Made by a program: the position numbers and the translations under genes
Origin: a virus
Length of the DNA: 64,000 nt
Reading direction: 5' to 3' (one strand)
IMG/VR virus record: IMGVR_UViG_3300044609_000656
Location: 61,802-125,801 of that record
The notes under the pieces: model-generated
The model's input: only the letters and a program-made list of their open reading frames with translations
Database searches by the model: none
Told to the model about the DNA's origin: nothing
In this document: in pieces, positions 51,336 to 58,720 of the stretch
Position numbering within the stretch: position 1 is the stretch's first letter
Layout: the number at the start of each line of letters is the position of its first letter

Positions 51336-52117
51336 AGGTCAATCCAAATATAATACGTTCAATCAATAATCAAGAGTTTATTCCACTACCAAATACAACA
51401 GTTCAAAATTTTGGACAATCCATAAAAAATGGTGATAAATTTGATATATGTGGTAGTTGGGATTTTTTTGGTTCTGATGATTGCGATAAATATCAGTTAA
51501 ATTTACAACTCCAATCTCCCGACTGGTACTATCGAAAAAATAAAGTAAAATATACTTTAAATTCTCATGGATATAGAACCAAAGAGTTTAATGATATCAA
51601 TTGGTCAAATTCAATAGTTATTTTTGGTTGTTCGTATATTTTTGGAACTGGTATAGATGATTCTCATACAATACCTGCATTTTTGGAAGAACTTTATGAA
51701 ATACCTGTAATTAATTTGGGAATGGGAGGTTCATCAATACAGTTTGCTTTACATAATTCATTAATGCTTTATAAAAAATATGGAACTCCAAAATGTGTGA
51801 TTTATTGTATGCCAGGTATTACAAGATATTTGATGTATCAAAGAAATCGCGTAGAGTTAAAACTTGATTGTGAAAATAATAGTAAATTTGTAGATCATTT
51901 GGTTCCATTTAATCTTATAAATGTTGAGTTAATTAGGAATTTGTGGGAAGGAAAGACTCAATATTATGAATTCTCTTTTTTTCCAACAACATCAAAATTA
52001 TTAGGTTGTGATTTGCATAAACCAATACCAGATGATTATGCTAGAGATATGAGTCATCCTGGCATAAAATCTAATAAATTAACCGCACAAAACATTTACA
52101 AATTTTTGAAGTTATGA
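51332..52117 (+). CDS. SGNH/GDSL-type hydrolase-like protein, copy 2
   Basis: 261 residues with a GTG start. Paralogue of 49520: PDWYYRKNKVKYTLNSHGYRT, then SIVIFGCSYIFGTGIDDSHT, VINLGMGGSSIQFALHNS and a clear Asp-His pair in YARDMSHPGIKSN. The catalytic layout is more complete here than in copy 1. Probably an esterase or acyltransferase on a surface sugar or other small substrate. A separate coupled mini-gene follows. Confidence 0.72.
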   Translation: MKVNPNIIRSINNQEFIPLPNTTVQNFGQSIKNGDKFDICGSWDFFGSDDCDKYQLNLQLQSPDWYYRKNKVKYTLNSHGYRTKEFNDINWSNSIVIFGCSYIFGTGIDDSHTIPAFLEELYEIPVINLGMGGSSIQFALHNSLMLYKKYGTPKCVIYCMPGITRYLMYQRNRVELKLDCENNSKFVDHLVPFNLINVELIRNLWEGKTQYYEFSFFPTTSKLLGCDLHKPIPDDYARDMSHPGIKSNKLTAQNIYKFLKL

Positions 52118-52227
52118 TTAAATATATTAGAAAGATATACAATTTATTTGTAGAATATCTTGAAAATCAAAAAAGCAAAAAATTAGCTAAACAACTTAGC
52201 AAAGAAGATCCTTTCATTTACAAGTAA
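52114..52227 (+). CDS. 37-residue basic peptide
   Basis: The ATG overlaps the SGNH stop. MIKYIRKIYNLFVEYLENQ followed by a Lys-rich tail; amphipathic, possibly membrane-associated. Supported by coupling only. Confidence 0.45.
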   Translation: MIKYIRKIYNLFVEYLENQKSKKLAKQLSKEDPFIYK

Positions 52228-52229
52228 TC

Positions 52230-52571
52230 ATGGCAAAAATTTATGAATCTCCTGATAAAGGAGAGACTATTAGAGAAAGAGAATTTCTTGGTTGGCAAGA
52301 AGTTAAAGAATCTGATTTTAATAAAGTTATGGCAAAAGATCCTAAAAAGACTTGGATTTTGGAAGTTGAAAAAGTACATGAAGAATACTTTATTAGTCTC
52401 CCTGATGATTTGCTTGATGCTGCTAATTTAAAAGCAGGAGATAATATTGAGTGGGTTGATAATGGAGATGGTTCTTTTATTATGAAGAAACTTCCTTCTA
52501 TGACTTATGATGAAATGGTTGCAGAAGGTTGGACTATGACTGGGGATGGATTTTGGATAAAGGATAAATAA
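52230..52571 (+). CDS. AbrB/MazE-like domain protein
   Basis: 113 residues. The segment YFISLPDDLLDAANLKAGDNIEW with DGSFIMKKL (about 53-88) matches the swapped-hairpin AbrB fold ('h.lP.dll..l.l..GD.v.w'). It is flanked by helical ends (EREFLGWQEVKESDF, YDEMVAEGWTMTGDG). AbrB-type proteins bind DNA as dimers, so a phage transcription regulator is possible. Confidence 0.6.
   Translation: MAKIYESPDKGETIREREFLGWQEVKESDFNKVMAKDPKKTWILEVEKVHEEYFISLPDDLLDAANLKAGDNIEWVDNGDGSFIMKKLPSMTYDEMVAEGWTMTGDGFWIKDK
52564..52570 (+). promoter_or_regulatory. Late-type promoter motif ATAAATA
   Basis: ATAAATA at 52564-52570, overlapping the previous stop and 34 bases before the fibre-tip gene at 52598. Confidence 0.45.
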
Positions 52572-52597
52572 GTAAATAAAAGAAATATTATTGTAAG

Positions 52598-53161
52598 ATG
52601 GCAGCAACATTAACCGCTACTGGTTTAACTTTTGATGATGGAACTTCATTAAATTCAAAGTATGGAGTTTTGGCACAAGGAACAGTATCGGTATTCTTCC
52701 AAGCGGCAGCACCTACTGGATGGACAAAATCTACTACTCATAATGATAAAGCACTAAGAGTCGTGTCTGGAACTGGTGGTAACTTTGGATTTGGTGGAGT
52801 ATCTGGTGCTGGTGGACTGTCTTTTAGTACAGTATTTCCAAGTAGCACTTCTCCAGTGAGTGTTAGTTTTAGTGCAAATGTTCCTGTTACGGGCACTGTT
52901 GGAAATACAACACTAACAACTTCACAAATACCAAATCATACTCACAATTCTTTAACTGGTGGAAGTGGAAGTGCTTCAAGTGGAGGATCTAATTTCTTGG
53001 TAAGTGGTTCAAATAATACTGGAGGTGTTGTGTCTCCTGGAGGCACTGGTGGATCACATAATCACCCGTTTAGTGGTAATATAAATTTTACTGCAACTGG
53101 TAGTGGTTCTGTTGATTTAAGACTACAATATATTGACGTTATTCTCTGCTCTTTTGATTGA
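52598..53161 (+). CDS. Tail-collar/fibre-tip-like protein, copy 1
   Basis: 187 residues. PTGWTKSTTHNDKALRVVSG is typical of phage tail-collar domains. Two His-x-His motifs (PNHTHN and SHNHPFSG) surround a Gly/Ser-rich loop, as in the iron-binding tips of T4 gp37 and gp12. The ending LQYIDVILCSFD is also typical. Probably an adhesin that contacts the host receptor. One base separates it from copy 2. Confidence 0.72.
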   Translation: MAATLTATGLTFDDGTSLNSKYGVLAQGTVSVFFQAAAPTGWTKSTTHNDKALRVVSGTGGNFGFGGVSGAGGLSFSTVFPSSTSPVSVSFSANVPVTGTVGNTTLTTSQIPNHTHNSLTGGSGSASSGGSNFLVSGSNNTGGVVSPGGTGGSHNHPFSGNINFTATGSGSVDLRLQYIDVILCSFD

Positions 53162-53162
53162 T

Positions 53163-53738
53163 ATGGCAAGACTAACTTCTACTGGAATTTTATTTAACAT
53201 TGCAGATACAGCAAATTCTATTAATAGTTTTTACTGGATATATCCTGCTGGGACTATAAAGGTATTTTATCAAGCAACTGCACCTACAGGATGGACAAGA
53301 CTTTCTACCCAAAATAATAAAGCACTAAGAGTTGTTTCTGGGACTGGTGGTGGATCTGGTGGTGCAGTAAATTTTACAACGGTATTATCCTCAACGAGTG
53401 GTAACTTTTCTGTAAATGTTAACAGTACATTTCCAGTTGGATTAGCACCCACTACAGTTCAAAATGTTGGTAATACTACGTTAGCATTATCACAATTACC
53501 AGATCATACTCACGTAGGATTAACAGGAGGACTTGGAGGTTCTGGTGCAACTCCATTTAGTTTTGGTGGTTCTTTTCTTGTTTCTGGAACAAGTGGAACT
53601 GGTGGAATGAATGAAAATTCTGGAGGTGGGTCTCATACTCACCCATTTAGTGGATCTGCATCTATGAATGAAACTAGGGCATATTCGTTAAATTTAGCAG
53701 TTCAATATGTAGATACTATAATTTGCTCATTAAACTAA
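53163..53738 (+). CDS. Tail-collar/fibre-tip-like protein, copy 2
   Basis: 191 residues from the ATG at 53163. Paralogue of copy 1: PTGWTRLSTQNNKALRVVSG, PDHTHVG and SHTHPFSG, ending VQYVDTIICSLN. The Gly-rich loop between the His motifs differs in length and sequence, as expected for a receptor-binding part under selection. Confidence 0.72.
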   Translation: MARLTSTGILFNIADTANSINSFYWIYPAGTIKVFYQATAPTGWTRLSTQNNKALRVVSGTGGGSGGAVNFTTVLSSTSGNFSVNVNSTFPVGLAPTTVQNVGNTTLALSQLPDHTHVGLTGGLGGSGATPFSFGGSFLVSGTSGTGGMNENSGGGSHTHPFSGSASMNETRAYSLNLAVQYVDTIICSLN

Positions 53739-53750
53739 ATATGTTATAAT
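53723..53750 (+). promoter_or_regulatory. Possible sigma70-like promoter (TTGCTC-16-TATAAT)
   Basis: TTGCTC at 53723-53728 and the exact TATAAT at 53745-53750 with a 16-base spacer, across the end of the fibre-tip gene and before 53774. Confidence 0.5.
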
Positions 53751-53773
53751 ACAATTACTATTTTGACTTAATT

Positions 53774-54106
53774 ATGGCTCAAATTAAACCTGGAAACTTT
53801 TGCCCCCTAATTCAATCAGATTGTAAGGGACTTGAATGTTCTTGGTATACTCAAATAAGAGGTTCTAATCCAAATACAGGTGAACCTGTGGATGAATGGG
53901 CATGTGCAATTAATTGGTTGCCAATGTTGATGATTGAAAATTCTCAACAACAACGCTCAACTGGTGCAGCAGTTGAATCGTTTAGGAATGAAATGGTTAA
54001 AGCAAATGAAAGTAATATTAATGTTTTGTCTGCTGCTGCTCAAATGCTACAACATGCAAGAGAGAGTAAAGTTCTAACTGCTAACGTACAAGAGGTAACA
54101 GAATAA
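53774..54106 (+). CDS. Conserved Cys-containing phage protein
   Basis: 110 residues. Cys10, Cys17, Cys22 and Cys44 lie in FCPLIQSDCKGLECSWYTQI and EWACAINWLPML, a pattern that could bind zinc or an Fe-S cluster. The rest is helical. I recall close relatives in many T4-like phages; the function is unknown. Its stop overlaps the next start by one base. Confidence 0.65.
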   Translation: MAQIKPGNFCPLIQSDCKGLECSWYTQIRGSNPNTGEPVDEWACAINWLPMLMIENSQQQRSTGAAVESFRNEMVKANESNINVLSAAAQMLQHARESKVLTANVQEVTE

Positions 54107-54906
54107 TGAAAAAATTTACATTAATTGAACAGGATCGATACATTGGTATTGATGATGTTGGTATCTTCTTTGATGGAGATAAATGGCCTTTTGTCGATAT
54201 AGAACATCTTTGGGCGATTCAATGGAGGGATGATGGCACAGAGGATGGTAATGGGTGGATTGAATATGATTCGCCCGTTCCTAATACTCCATGCACTCGT
54301 AAAGACCTCAAACAGTATGTTGAGCATTTTGATGCTGAGTATGAGCGTCAAATGATTATAAAGAGAGAAAGAGAGGAAGAAGAAGGTAAAAAAGTTCTTT
54401 CTTGGCAAGATGCTATGAAAGAATTGGAAGAGCAAATGGAGGAAATGCAAAAGAGGCATGAAGAAAACATTGAGTCTATGAAGGAAGACCATGATTATCA
54501 AATACAAAAAGTTCATGAACGTGTAGCAGAAGCACACGAGAATCTCTTTTACTCTTCAAATACCCTTCAAGATAACATTGAGGAGAGTAAGACTGCATTT
54601 CAGTCCGAGCGTGGATATGATAATATCACGATTTTTGATGGTAGTGTAGATCCATCTCTATTTGATGATTCTGTAGATGAATCATTCTTTGATGATAAAG
54701 GAACGGAATCTTTGCTTGGTACTTACGATATTCAAACAAAACCAGATGATATAATTAAAGACTTTTCAAATATTGACTTAAGTGTACTGGATAGTGAATT
54801 TAATCTTGAGTTATTATTTGAAGAAGATCCAACCGAGCAAGTTGTAAATGAAATTGAAGAACTGATTGAAGAAGTTGAAAATGAGGAGGATTCCACTACT
54901 AAATGA
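54106..54906 (+). CDS. Conserved protein with coiled coil and acidic tail
   Basis: 266 residues. The N-terminal ~75 (DVGIFFDGDKWPFVDIEHLW, AIQWRDDGTEDGNGWIEY) is a module I recall from many phages. A long coiled coil (about 80-160, with EELEEQMEEMQKRHEENIE-type heptads) and a very acidic C-terminus follow. Perhaps a scaffold or regulator; no known activity. Confidence 0.6.
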   Translation: MKKFTLIEQDRYIGIDDVGIFFDGDKWPFVDIEHLWAIQWRDDGTEDGNGWIEYDSPVPNTPCTRKDLKQYVEHFDAEYERQMIIKREREEEEGKKVLSWQDAMKELEEQMEEMQKRHEENIESMKEDHDYQIQKVHERVAEAHENLFYSSNTLQDNIEESKTAFQSERGYDNITIFDGSVDPSLFDDSVDESFFDDKGTESLLGTYDIQTKPDDIIKDFSNIDLSVLDSEFNLELLFEEDPTEQVVNEIEELIEEVENEEDSTTK

Positions 54907-56057
54907 TCTCTAAATTATTTGAGGACAACTATGTTGTTGTCCCTAATTTTATATCATCGGAAAAAGCAAAACAATTAGCAGAAGAATTTAAAGAATATGC
55001 AGATACTTATGACTTGAAAGATGATTCTCAAGTATCTGGATGTAAAAGTAAATATGATTATATTTCTTTTGTAGAGTTATTGTGTGAAAAAACAACCACA
55101 GTGTCTCAGTTAATTGGAGAGACTGTGGTTCCCACGTATTCTTATGCTAGAATTTATCAACACGGTAATGAATTAAAACCCCATATTGACAAGTCTCATT
55201 GTGAGATATCTTTAACTATTAATTTAGATTGCGATCAACCGTGGGCAATATGGATTGAGACTCCTAAAAAGGTTAAAAAGGAAGTTATCTTGAATCCTGG
55301 AGATGCAATGTTGTATCTGGGAATAGAAGGTCCTCATTGGAGAGAACCATTTAAGGGAACTTATTGTAATCAAGTATTTTTGCATTATGTGAGAAGTCGT
55401 GGTCCTTATTTTTCTAGTTATTTTGATAAAGACCATAGAATAACCGAAGATGCGATTAAACCAGTTGAAACTAAACCAGTTGTGACAAAAAGTTTGAATA
55501 GTCTTGCAAGTTATATCAAAATTTATGATGACATTCTTACAAAGGAAGAGTGTGATTATATCATATCAGAATATAAAGATGCAGCAGAGTGGAGAACATC
55601 TGAGATAGGTGTTAATGGTAATCAAAATACTTCTGTTAGGAACTGCGATATTATTAACATATCTCTTGGTCATGTAATTGCTTCAAATCAAGATGTGAGG
55701 AAGAAAATAGATGATATTCTTTTTAACAAGTCTGCAGATGCAGCAAAAAAGTATATTGTAGACTTCCCAGATTGTTTTTTACAGTCCGATAGTGGATATG
55801 ACCTTTTAAGATATCAAGAGGGTGGATATTATATTCAACACACTGATAGTTTTAAAACACAACCAAGAACGATTTCAATGTCATTTAATTTAAATGATGA
55901 CTATGTTGGTGGTGAATTTGCATTCTTTGATAGAGAAATGCAAATTAGAACAAGACCAGGGTCTGTAATTGTATTCCCATCAAACTTTATGTACCCTCAT
56001 GAGGTTATGCCTGTCGTCAAAGGAACACGTTATTCAATTGTTACTTGGTTTACTTGA
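54903..56057 (+). CDS. Two-domain Fe(II)/2OG oxygenase
   Basis: 384 residues with two oxygenase domains in tandem. Domain 1 (about 1-185): ELKPHIDKSHCEISLTINL and NPGDAMLYLGIEGPHWREPF with His-x-Asp and distal His. Domain 2 (about 200-384), prolyl-4-hydroxylase-like: GGYYIQHTDSF, VGGEFAFFDREMQIRTRPGS, NFMYPHEVMPV and GTRYSIVTWF with the co-substrate Arg. Both appear catalytically complete. The substrate is unknown; possibly virion or host protein. Confidence 0.78.
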   Translation: MISKLFEDNYVVVPNFISSEKAKQLAEEFKEYADTYDLKDDSQVSGCKSKYDYISFVELLCEKTTTVSQLIGETVVPTYSYARIYQHGNELKPHIDKSHCEISLTINLDCDQPWAIWIETPKKVKKEVILNPGDAMLYLGIEGPHWREPFKGTYCNQVFLHYVRSRGPYFSSYFDKDHRITEDAIKPVETKPVVTKSLNSLASYIKIYDDILTKEECDYIISEYKDAAEWRTSEIGVNGNQNTSVRNCDIINISLGHVIASNQDVRKKIDDILFNKSADAAKKYIVDFPDCFLQSDSGYDLLRYQEGGYYIQHTDSFKTQPRTISMSFNLNDDYVGGEFAFFDREMQIRTRPGSVIVFPSNFMYPHEVMPVVKGTRYSIVTWFT

Positions 56058-56082
56058 CATGGGTTGTACTTGCTGATATATT
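56054..56082 (+). promoter_or_regulatory. Sigma70-like promoter (TTGACA-17-TATATT)
   Basis: TTGACA at 56054-56059 overlaps the oxygenase stop codon, and TATATT lies at 56077-56082; spacer 17. It starts the small-gene region from 56106. Confidence 0.75.
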
Positions 56083-56105
56083 ATCAATAGTTGTTACTTA
56101 ATTCT

Positions 56106-56327
56106 ATGGCACTCTCTCAATCTGTTGAAACAAGTTTGAAGGAAGCAGAATCTTCTCTTCGTAATGCTCTGTCTTATGCTGCTCGTCAGGAACGTCCAGT
56201 GGTTTGTAATGCAATCTCAAAGTTAATTGTAGATATTGACCATATCATGAGTTTTGATGGTCTTCTAGATAAATTGGAGCAGAGAATGGAAGGTGATAAG
56301 GGAACGTGGGGACCCTTTGGTTCGTAA
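56106..56327 (+). CDS. Small helical protein
   Basis: 73 residues from the ATG at 56106, which lies 24 bases after the -10 box. Helical (VETSLKEAESSLRNALSYAA) and ending in GTWGPFGS. Unknown function. The 96 bases after it (56328-56423) hold no further gene that I can support. Confidence 0.6.
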   Translation: MALSQSVETSLKEAESSLRNALSYAARQERPVVCNAISKLIVDIDHIMSFDGLLDKLEQRMEGDKGTWGPFGS

Positions 56328-56423
56328 AGATATGTTACAACACTCTAAAGATAATATTAAGAAATAACACTTTATGGTTAAATATTGTTAGAATATGCTG
56401 ACAAATTACGGGAGCACCCCAGC

Positions 56424-56585
56424 ATGACATTTTCTTCTAAGGACAACAAACTCACTGACGCCGAATGGCAGGAGATGATCGCTCTTAGAAATGCAATCAA
56501 TACTAATCCAGCTACAGTTCATCCAGAAAAAATGGAACAATTTACGGAATATCTTGTTCGTAGTATGAGGGAGATGGGGGCATAA
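56424..56585 (+). CDS. 53-residue small protein
   Basis: From the ATG at 56424, after GGGAGCACC. Contains DAEWQEMIALRNAINTNPATVHPEKMEQF, a short helical domain that I recall from cyanophage small proteins. No function. Confidence 0.55.
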   Translation: MTFSSKDNKLTDAEWQEMIALRNAINTNPATVHPEKMEQFTEYLVRSMREMGA

Positions 56586-56617
56586 GATTATAGATAATAT
56601 ATCTTATCTCAGCTAAA

Positions 56618-57106
56618 ATGGATTCTGATTTACTTGAATTATACAAAAAAGGTATAAAAACAAAAGAAGATATAGATATAGACTACAAAAGCAGACTAGA
56701 AGAAAAGAGTCGTGTTAAAAACATGATTCTTCTTAAAACTGGTCTGCTTTGTCTTAAGTTGACTGAAGATTATTTTAGGGAAACTCGTTATATTTTAAGT
56801 AGAAGAGAGTTAAGTGAGGGTGAAACAATAGAAATTAAATATAAAAGAAGAGAACTTGATAATAACTTAGATATTGGATCTTTTGTAATAGATGATGATA
56901 ATAAAAAGTATTATAGAGTTCTTCAATTAACTGATACTGATACTCCAAAGACACATTGTTTTATTGACATGAATACTGGTATTGTTTACAAACCACGTAA
57001 CTCTACGTCTGCAAATAAAAAACTTGCATGGGATATTGATGAGTGCATTAGAGTAGCAGATTGGAGAGGATATTACCTAAATGAAGATCCAAAAATAGGA
57101 GAATAA
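56618..57106 (+). CDS. Hypothetical protein, possibly RNA/nucleotide related
   Basis: 162 residues. The N-terminal half is helical and charged (KGIKTKEDIDIDYKSRLEEK). The C-terminal half has YYRVLQLTDTDTPKTHCFID, MNTGIVYKPRNST and NKKLAWDIDECIRV, a compact domain I cannot place. No catalytic motif. Confidence 0.5.
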   Translation: MDSDLLELYKKGIKTKEDIDIDYKSRLEEKSRVKNMILLKTGLLCLKLTEDYFRETRYILSRRELSEGETIEIKYKRRELDNNLDIGSFVIDDDNKKYYRVLQLTDTDTPKTHCFIDMNTGIVYKPRNSTSANKKLAWDIDECIRVADWRGYYLNEDPKIGE

Positions 57107-57110
57107 ATCT

Positions 57111-57512
57111 ATGGGAATGTTTGACACAATTAAAAGCTCTTACGATCTTGGTCCAGGATATCAAAAAGAATTGCAAACAAAAGACCTAGATTCTCTAATG
57201 AATCAATATTGGATTGATCCATTGGGTAGATTATTTTTGATTGACGATTCACATACTGCTGATTTTGTTGAATTAAAAGAAGGTGATGATGGATATAATC
57301 CTGATAGATTATTTTTAAACTTTATTTGGGTTCCAAATGGAATTCATGGTAAAGTTAGACCAGTTTATCACTATGGTGTTGTAGAGGTATATCCTTCTGT
57401 ATGGGATTGCAAATATTCACCCTATCCAAGTTGCAAAATATTTTTTAGGTATGGTATTATAGAAGAAGTAGTTCATAATACGGAACGTTTTGAGAAAGTA
57501 AGATATGCATAG
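57111..57512 (+). CDS. Conserved 'MFDT' phage protein
   Basis: 133 residues. MGMFDTIKSSYDLGPGYQKELQ, then LMNQYWIDPLGRLFLIDDSHTADF and VYHYGVVEVYPSVWD. I recall this beta-rich family in many phages and some bacteria; function unknown. Its end overlaps the next gene by eight bases. Confidence 0.65.
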   Translation: MGMFDTIKSSYDLGPGYQKELQTKDLDSLMNQYWIDPLGRLFLIDDSHTADFVELKEGDDGYNPDRLFLNFIWVPNGIHGKVRPVYHYGVVEVYPSVWDCKYSPYPSCKIFFRYGIIEEVVHNTERFEKVRYA

Positions 57513-57891
57513 TACACTAGTAAGAGGAACCGCACCAAAGAAAAACCGAACCACCATGAACTGGTGGGAATATTGGATTGGACATTGTTGGATGACAGGA
57601 TGGCAAAGTATTCGTGGAGCATTCCGAATCTGGGCAGACCTTATGACTTCCAACTATACCGATTATGCTTTGCCAAGAACCGTAGAAGACCCAGAACAAG
57701 AATGTCTTGAATGGTTTTGGACATCTCTTGGTGAAGATGATACATATCCAAAAGAGTTTCTTGAACATCTAATGCAAATGGTAGATGATATTGAGACTGG
57801 AAAAGAAAAACTTATTCCATTAGATGAAGACTTTTTTAATAGATTAAAGGACCTTACTGAAGACGTGGAGTTGGACGATGAACTTAATTAA
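57505..57891 (+). CDS. Hypothetical acidic protein
   Basis: 128 residues. A basic N-terminus (RGTAPKKNRTT) is followed by Trp-rich NWWEYWIGHCWMTGWQSIRG, then an acidic helical C-terminus. The Trp-rich stretch may lie at a membrane surface. Coupled to both neighbours. Confidence 0.55.
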   Translation: MHSTLVRGTAPKKNRTTMNWWEYWIGHCWMTGWQSIRGAFRIWADLMTSNYTDYALPRTVEDPEQECLEWFWTSLGEDDTYPKEFLEHLMQMVDDIETGKEKLIPLDEDFFNRLKDLTEDVELDDELN

Positions 57892-58168
57892 ATTTAATTA
57901 TAGAGAGGATTTTGGACATGATTGGTATGTACAAATTCTAAACACTGGAAGACACTTTCCAAAATTTATTAAAAACTATTCATTGATTCAGTTGTCAATC
58001 AGTTGGAATGATTCTTCTGGATGGCCTTATTTTCAAATTTGTTTTGGTTCTAATGGTTTTTTTAGCATTCTATTTTGGGTGCATAAATTTGGATTTGATC
58101 TTGATATACTATCACGCACTTGGAATTTTGAATGTTTGGAGAAATTGGATGAAGAATTTACCAGATAA
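57878..58168 (+). CDS. Hypothetical aromatic-rich protein
   Basis: 96 residues: FNYREDFGHDWYVQILNTGRHFP and SGWPYFQICFGSNGFFSILFWVH. Beta-rich and aromatic. The next gene begins within its last seven codons. Confidence 0.55.
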   Translation: MNLIKFNYREDFGHDWYVQILNTGRHFPKFIKNYSLIQLSISWNDSSGWPYFQICFGSNGFFSILFWVHKFGFDLDILSRTWNFECLEKLDEEFTR

Positions 58169-58349
58169 ACTACAACTGGATATAATGTGGACTGTTGCCA
58201 CATCAACCAGTATTGAAACTGGCACAAGACCCCATTACGGGTTTGCCGACCTGCTGTATGATTACCTCACAGACAACCTCAAAAACAAATACGGAGTTGA
58301 ACTTTACGATGGACCTCAAAGAGAAGAAGGCACTACTCAAGAAACTTGA
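58149..58349 (+). CDS. Small 'TSTSIETG' family protein, copy 1
   Basis: 66 residues from the ATG at 58149: LDIMWTVATSTSIETGTRP followed by HYGFADLLYDYLTDN. A paralogue at 60820 has an almost identical core, and 61 bases of DNA are exactly the same. Unknown function. Confidence 0.6.
   Translation: MKNLPDKLQLDIMWTVATSTSIETGTRPHYGFADLLYDYLTDNLKNKYGVELYDGPQREEGTTQET
58174..58234 (+). repeat. 61-base perfect direct repeat, copy 1 (copy 2 at 60845-60905)
   Basis: The bases starting AACTGGATATAATGTGG and ending GGCACAAGACCCCA are identical to 60845-60905. Similarity continues with scattered changes to about 58276. The repeat includes a TATAAT. Both copies lie in the coding frames of paralogous small genes. 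Confidence 0.9.
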
Positions 58350-58566
58350 GACTGCTTACAATACTTGTTTTGATTGTGGGAAGAAGTATGGAGTATATTC
58401 TGTAGGATGCTCCTCTGTTTATGAAGCAAAATGTGGTGTATGTGGTGAAACCAAACCTATCACTGAAACCCGTGACTTTGCTTACTTTGTTACTGGTATT
58501 CGCAAACTGAAACTGGAGATTCAAAATGAGAAGAGTAACAGTCAGACCCAAAAGCAAGAAGGCTAA
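58309..58566 (+). CDS. Zinc-ribbon-like small protein
   Basis: 85 residues from the ATG at 58309. Cys20-x2-Cys23, Cys34 and Cys42-x2-Cys45 (TCFDCGKKYG and KCGVCGETKP) form a probable zinc ribbon, with helices either side. I recall close relatives in T4-like cyanophages. It could bind DNA, RNA or RNA polymerase. It overlaps the next gene by 41 bases. Confidence 0.65.
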   Translation: MDLKEKKALLKKLETAYNTCFDCGKKYGVYSVGCSSVYEAKCGVCGETKPITETRDFAYFVTGIRKLKLEIQNEKSNSQTQKQEG

Positions 58567-58720
58567 AAACCGCCTTGCGAATATGATGGACAACAATCCT
58601 ATCTGCATTGTAGAGCAGGACAAAGGTGATGGTATGATGTTTCTTGCATCAGAGAACCAGAAATACTTTTTCTGGGTGAATATTAACGATTTTTGGGAAT
58701 GTGATTGGGAGGTTATTTAA
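58526..58720 (+). CDS. Small 'FWV' family protein, copy 2
   Basis: 64 residues beginning MRRVTVRPKSKKAKNRLANM, then CIVEQDKGDGMMFLASENQK, YFFWVN and a final WEVI. Very similar to the protein at 61363 and distantly to that at 41901. The basic N-terminus suggests nucleic-acid contact. The stop overlaps the nuclease start. Confidence 0.65.
   Translation: MRRVTVRPKSKKAKNRLANMMDNNPICIVEQDKGDGMMFLASENQKYFFWVNINDFWECDWEVI

Noticed and set aside
58008-58148. N-terminal hydrophobic extension of the gene at 58149
   Set aside because: It lies in another frame of the 57878 gene; the paralogue at 60820 starts at the position corresponding to 58149.
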